Source: Weeksella massiliensis
GTDB lineage: Bacteria > Bacteroidota > Bacteroidia > Flavobacteriales > Weeksellaceae
Assembly (NCBI GenBank): GCA_000751595.1
Contig: CCMH01000037.1
Coordinates: forward strand, 124,001 to 188,000
DNA length: 64,000 bases
Direction: 5' to 3'
Position 1 is the stretch's first letter. The number at the start of each line of letters is the position of its first letter. The notes beneath the pieces are model-generated. The model made no database searches, was not told where the DNA came from, and worked only from the letters and a program-made list of their open reading frames with translations. Made by a program: the position numbers and the translations under genes. Shown here piece after piece: positions 63,401 to 64,000 of this stretch.

Positions 63401-64000
63401 TTATCGCTCCAAATCTTTTTTTAATTCATTTTTATCCAAATCGTACTCAATTTTCATGATGTACAATAAATCGTCGAAATCGAGAAGGTCTTGATGGTAA
63501 TAATCAATCAAAATCTCTCGCATGTTTTCGAATTCTTTTCTTGTTTTTTGTTTGAATTGTACTTCTTTAAATTTATTATTCTGATCCTGAATTGTCAGAA
63601 AATTATGTACGCCGAACGAGCCTTCTTCTCTTTTAAATTCACCAAAATCTCGAACTTCTTTTCCTACATAATCATCATTTTTTATGGTTAGATGTTTGAT
63701 GTTTTTGGTCGGAATCAAGGTATCTCCTAAAAATATTTTATCGGGATAAAAAGCGATTTCACCCATTGTTGTTCCTTTGGGTTCGTATTTTTCTTTCTGA
63801 AACATTTTGTTAAAATAAGCCACAATTGTCGCCATGATCAAGATATAAATTATCCAAACGACACTGTTATCCAACCAACCTTTGATCGTGAAAATGTAGG
63901 ATAAACCCGATACCAATCCTAAAATAAATAGATTGAAAAGGATCGTGACAAACTTGAGTTTCTTTTTTTCTTTAACGAAAATTTCAAATGTATATTTAAC
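63401..64000 (-). CDS. Membrane protein of unknown function, 5' end cut by window edge
   Basis: The frame is open from the right window edge to a stop near 63401, so the N-terminus is not visible; the in-frame TTG at 63914-63916 lies inside the first membrane helix and is unlikely to be the start. Two helices (about 63850-63950 region and the next) are followed by a cytosolic domain rich in Lys, Asp and Phe of about 120 residues with PH-like beta strands (IAFYPDKIFLGDTLIPT…). No family recognised. It ends 27 bases before the DUF4241 gene start and may share its operon. Confidence 0.6.
   Translation of the reverse strand, partial: VKYTFEIFVKEKKKLKFVTILFNLFILGLVSGLSYIFTIKGWLDNSVVWIIYILIMATIVAYFNKMFQKEKYEPKGTTMGEIAFYPDKIFLGDTLIPTKNIKHLTIKNDDYVGKEVRDFGEFKREEGSFGVHNFLTIQDQNNKFKEVQFKQKTRKEFENMREILIDYYHQDLLDFDDLLYIMKIEYDLDKNELKKDLER

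Noticed and set aside
1-64000. CRISPR array, insertion sequence, rRNA operon or replication origin
   Set aside because: No regularly spaced repeats, transposase frames, terminal inverted repeats, rRNA-like stretches or DnaA-box clusters were seen on either strand.

Overview
The window reads as an AT-rich chromosomal segment (roughly one third G+C, judged by eye) from a member of the Bacteroidota, class Flavobacteriia, possibly a Weeksellaceae-like genus; the genus is a guess. Support comes from several sides: the Bacteroidota -7 box TAnnTTTG in front of many genes, a type IX secretion (T9SS) type B cell-surface protein with a gliding-motility-associated C-terminus, a bacillithiol synthase (bshA), many lipoproteins with a cysteine after a short signal peptide, and families common in flavobacteria (DUF4136, DUF4920, DUF4241, DUF1343/NamZ, extended aromatic amino acid hydroxylase). 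I see no prophage, transposase, CRISPR array or rRNA. It looks like core chromosome.

Layout. 1-9.4 kb: an outer-membrane barrel protein cut by the window edge, a small secreted protein, a di-haem cytochrome lipoprotein, aspS, an amino-acid permease, an M28 peptidase, a zinc-ribbon protein, dipeptidase E and PhnA. 9.4-16.9 kb (minus strand): a metal-efflux locus transcribed as response regulator, histidine kinase, TolC-type channel, lipoprotein adaptor and CzcA-type RND pump. 17-21.8 kb: an ATP-cone/nuclease fusion, a DUF4268-like protein, a TlpA-like thioredoxin, a GreA-like protein, an MBL-fold hydrolase, a flavin oxidoreductase and a DUF2795 protein. 21.9-32.1 kb: secA, a YqiA-like esterase, a small envelope operon (YtxH and holin-like proteins), an aminotransferase with murB, a BtuF-like protein, lpxK and a purine nucleoside phosphorylase. 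32.1-43.5 kb: an FMN glutamate-synthase-like protein, a peptide-binding lipoprotein, mtaB, envelope proteins, a TerC protein, a GH3 hexosaminidase and bshA. 43.6-55.9 kb: aromatic amino acid hydroxylase, lon, NamZ, a LolC/E-type permease, cystathionine beta-synthase, lptB, pncB, an FKBP-like lipoprotein, an S4 protein and aroK. 55.9-58.5 kb: a tRNA array (three identical tRNA-Lys and one tRNA-Leu) and typA. 58.5-64 kb: the T9SS surface protein, a SRPBCC protein, a NUDIX hydrolase, a DUF4920 lipoprotein, a DUF4241 protein and a membrane protein cut by the edge.

Together the genes cover envelope building and turnover (murB, lpxK, lptB, LolC/E, GH3/NagZ-like, NamZ), protein export and quality control (secA, lon, typA), metal efflux and redox/thiol chemistry. 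Convergent pairs nearly all share a hairpin terminator.

The most striking unexplained signal is a short DNA word, GGTAGGA, best extended as TTTT(C/T)GGTAGGATGA. By eye I count 44 copies (25 on plus, 19 on minus) where base composition alone would give about four. The copies are dispersed, unbiased with respect to transcription, read in different frames in unrelated genes, enriched between genes, and in one place form a perfect inverted repeat between two convergent genes. This is the behaviour of a DNA uptake sequence or another genome-wide recognition word. I know of no such description for this group, and the interpretation is inference.
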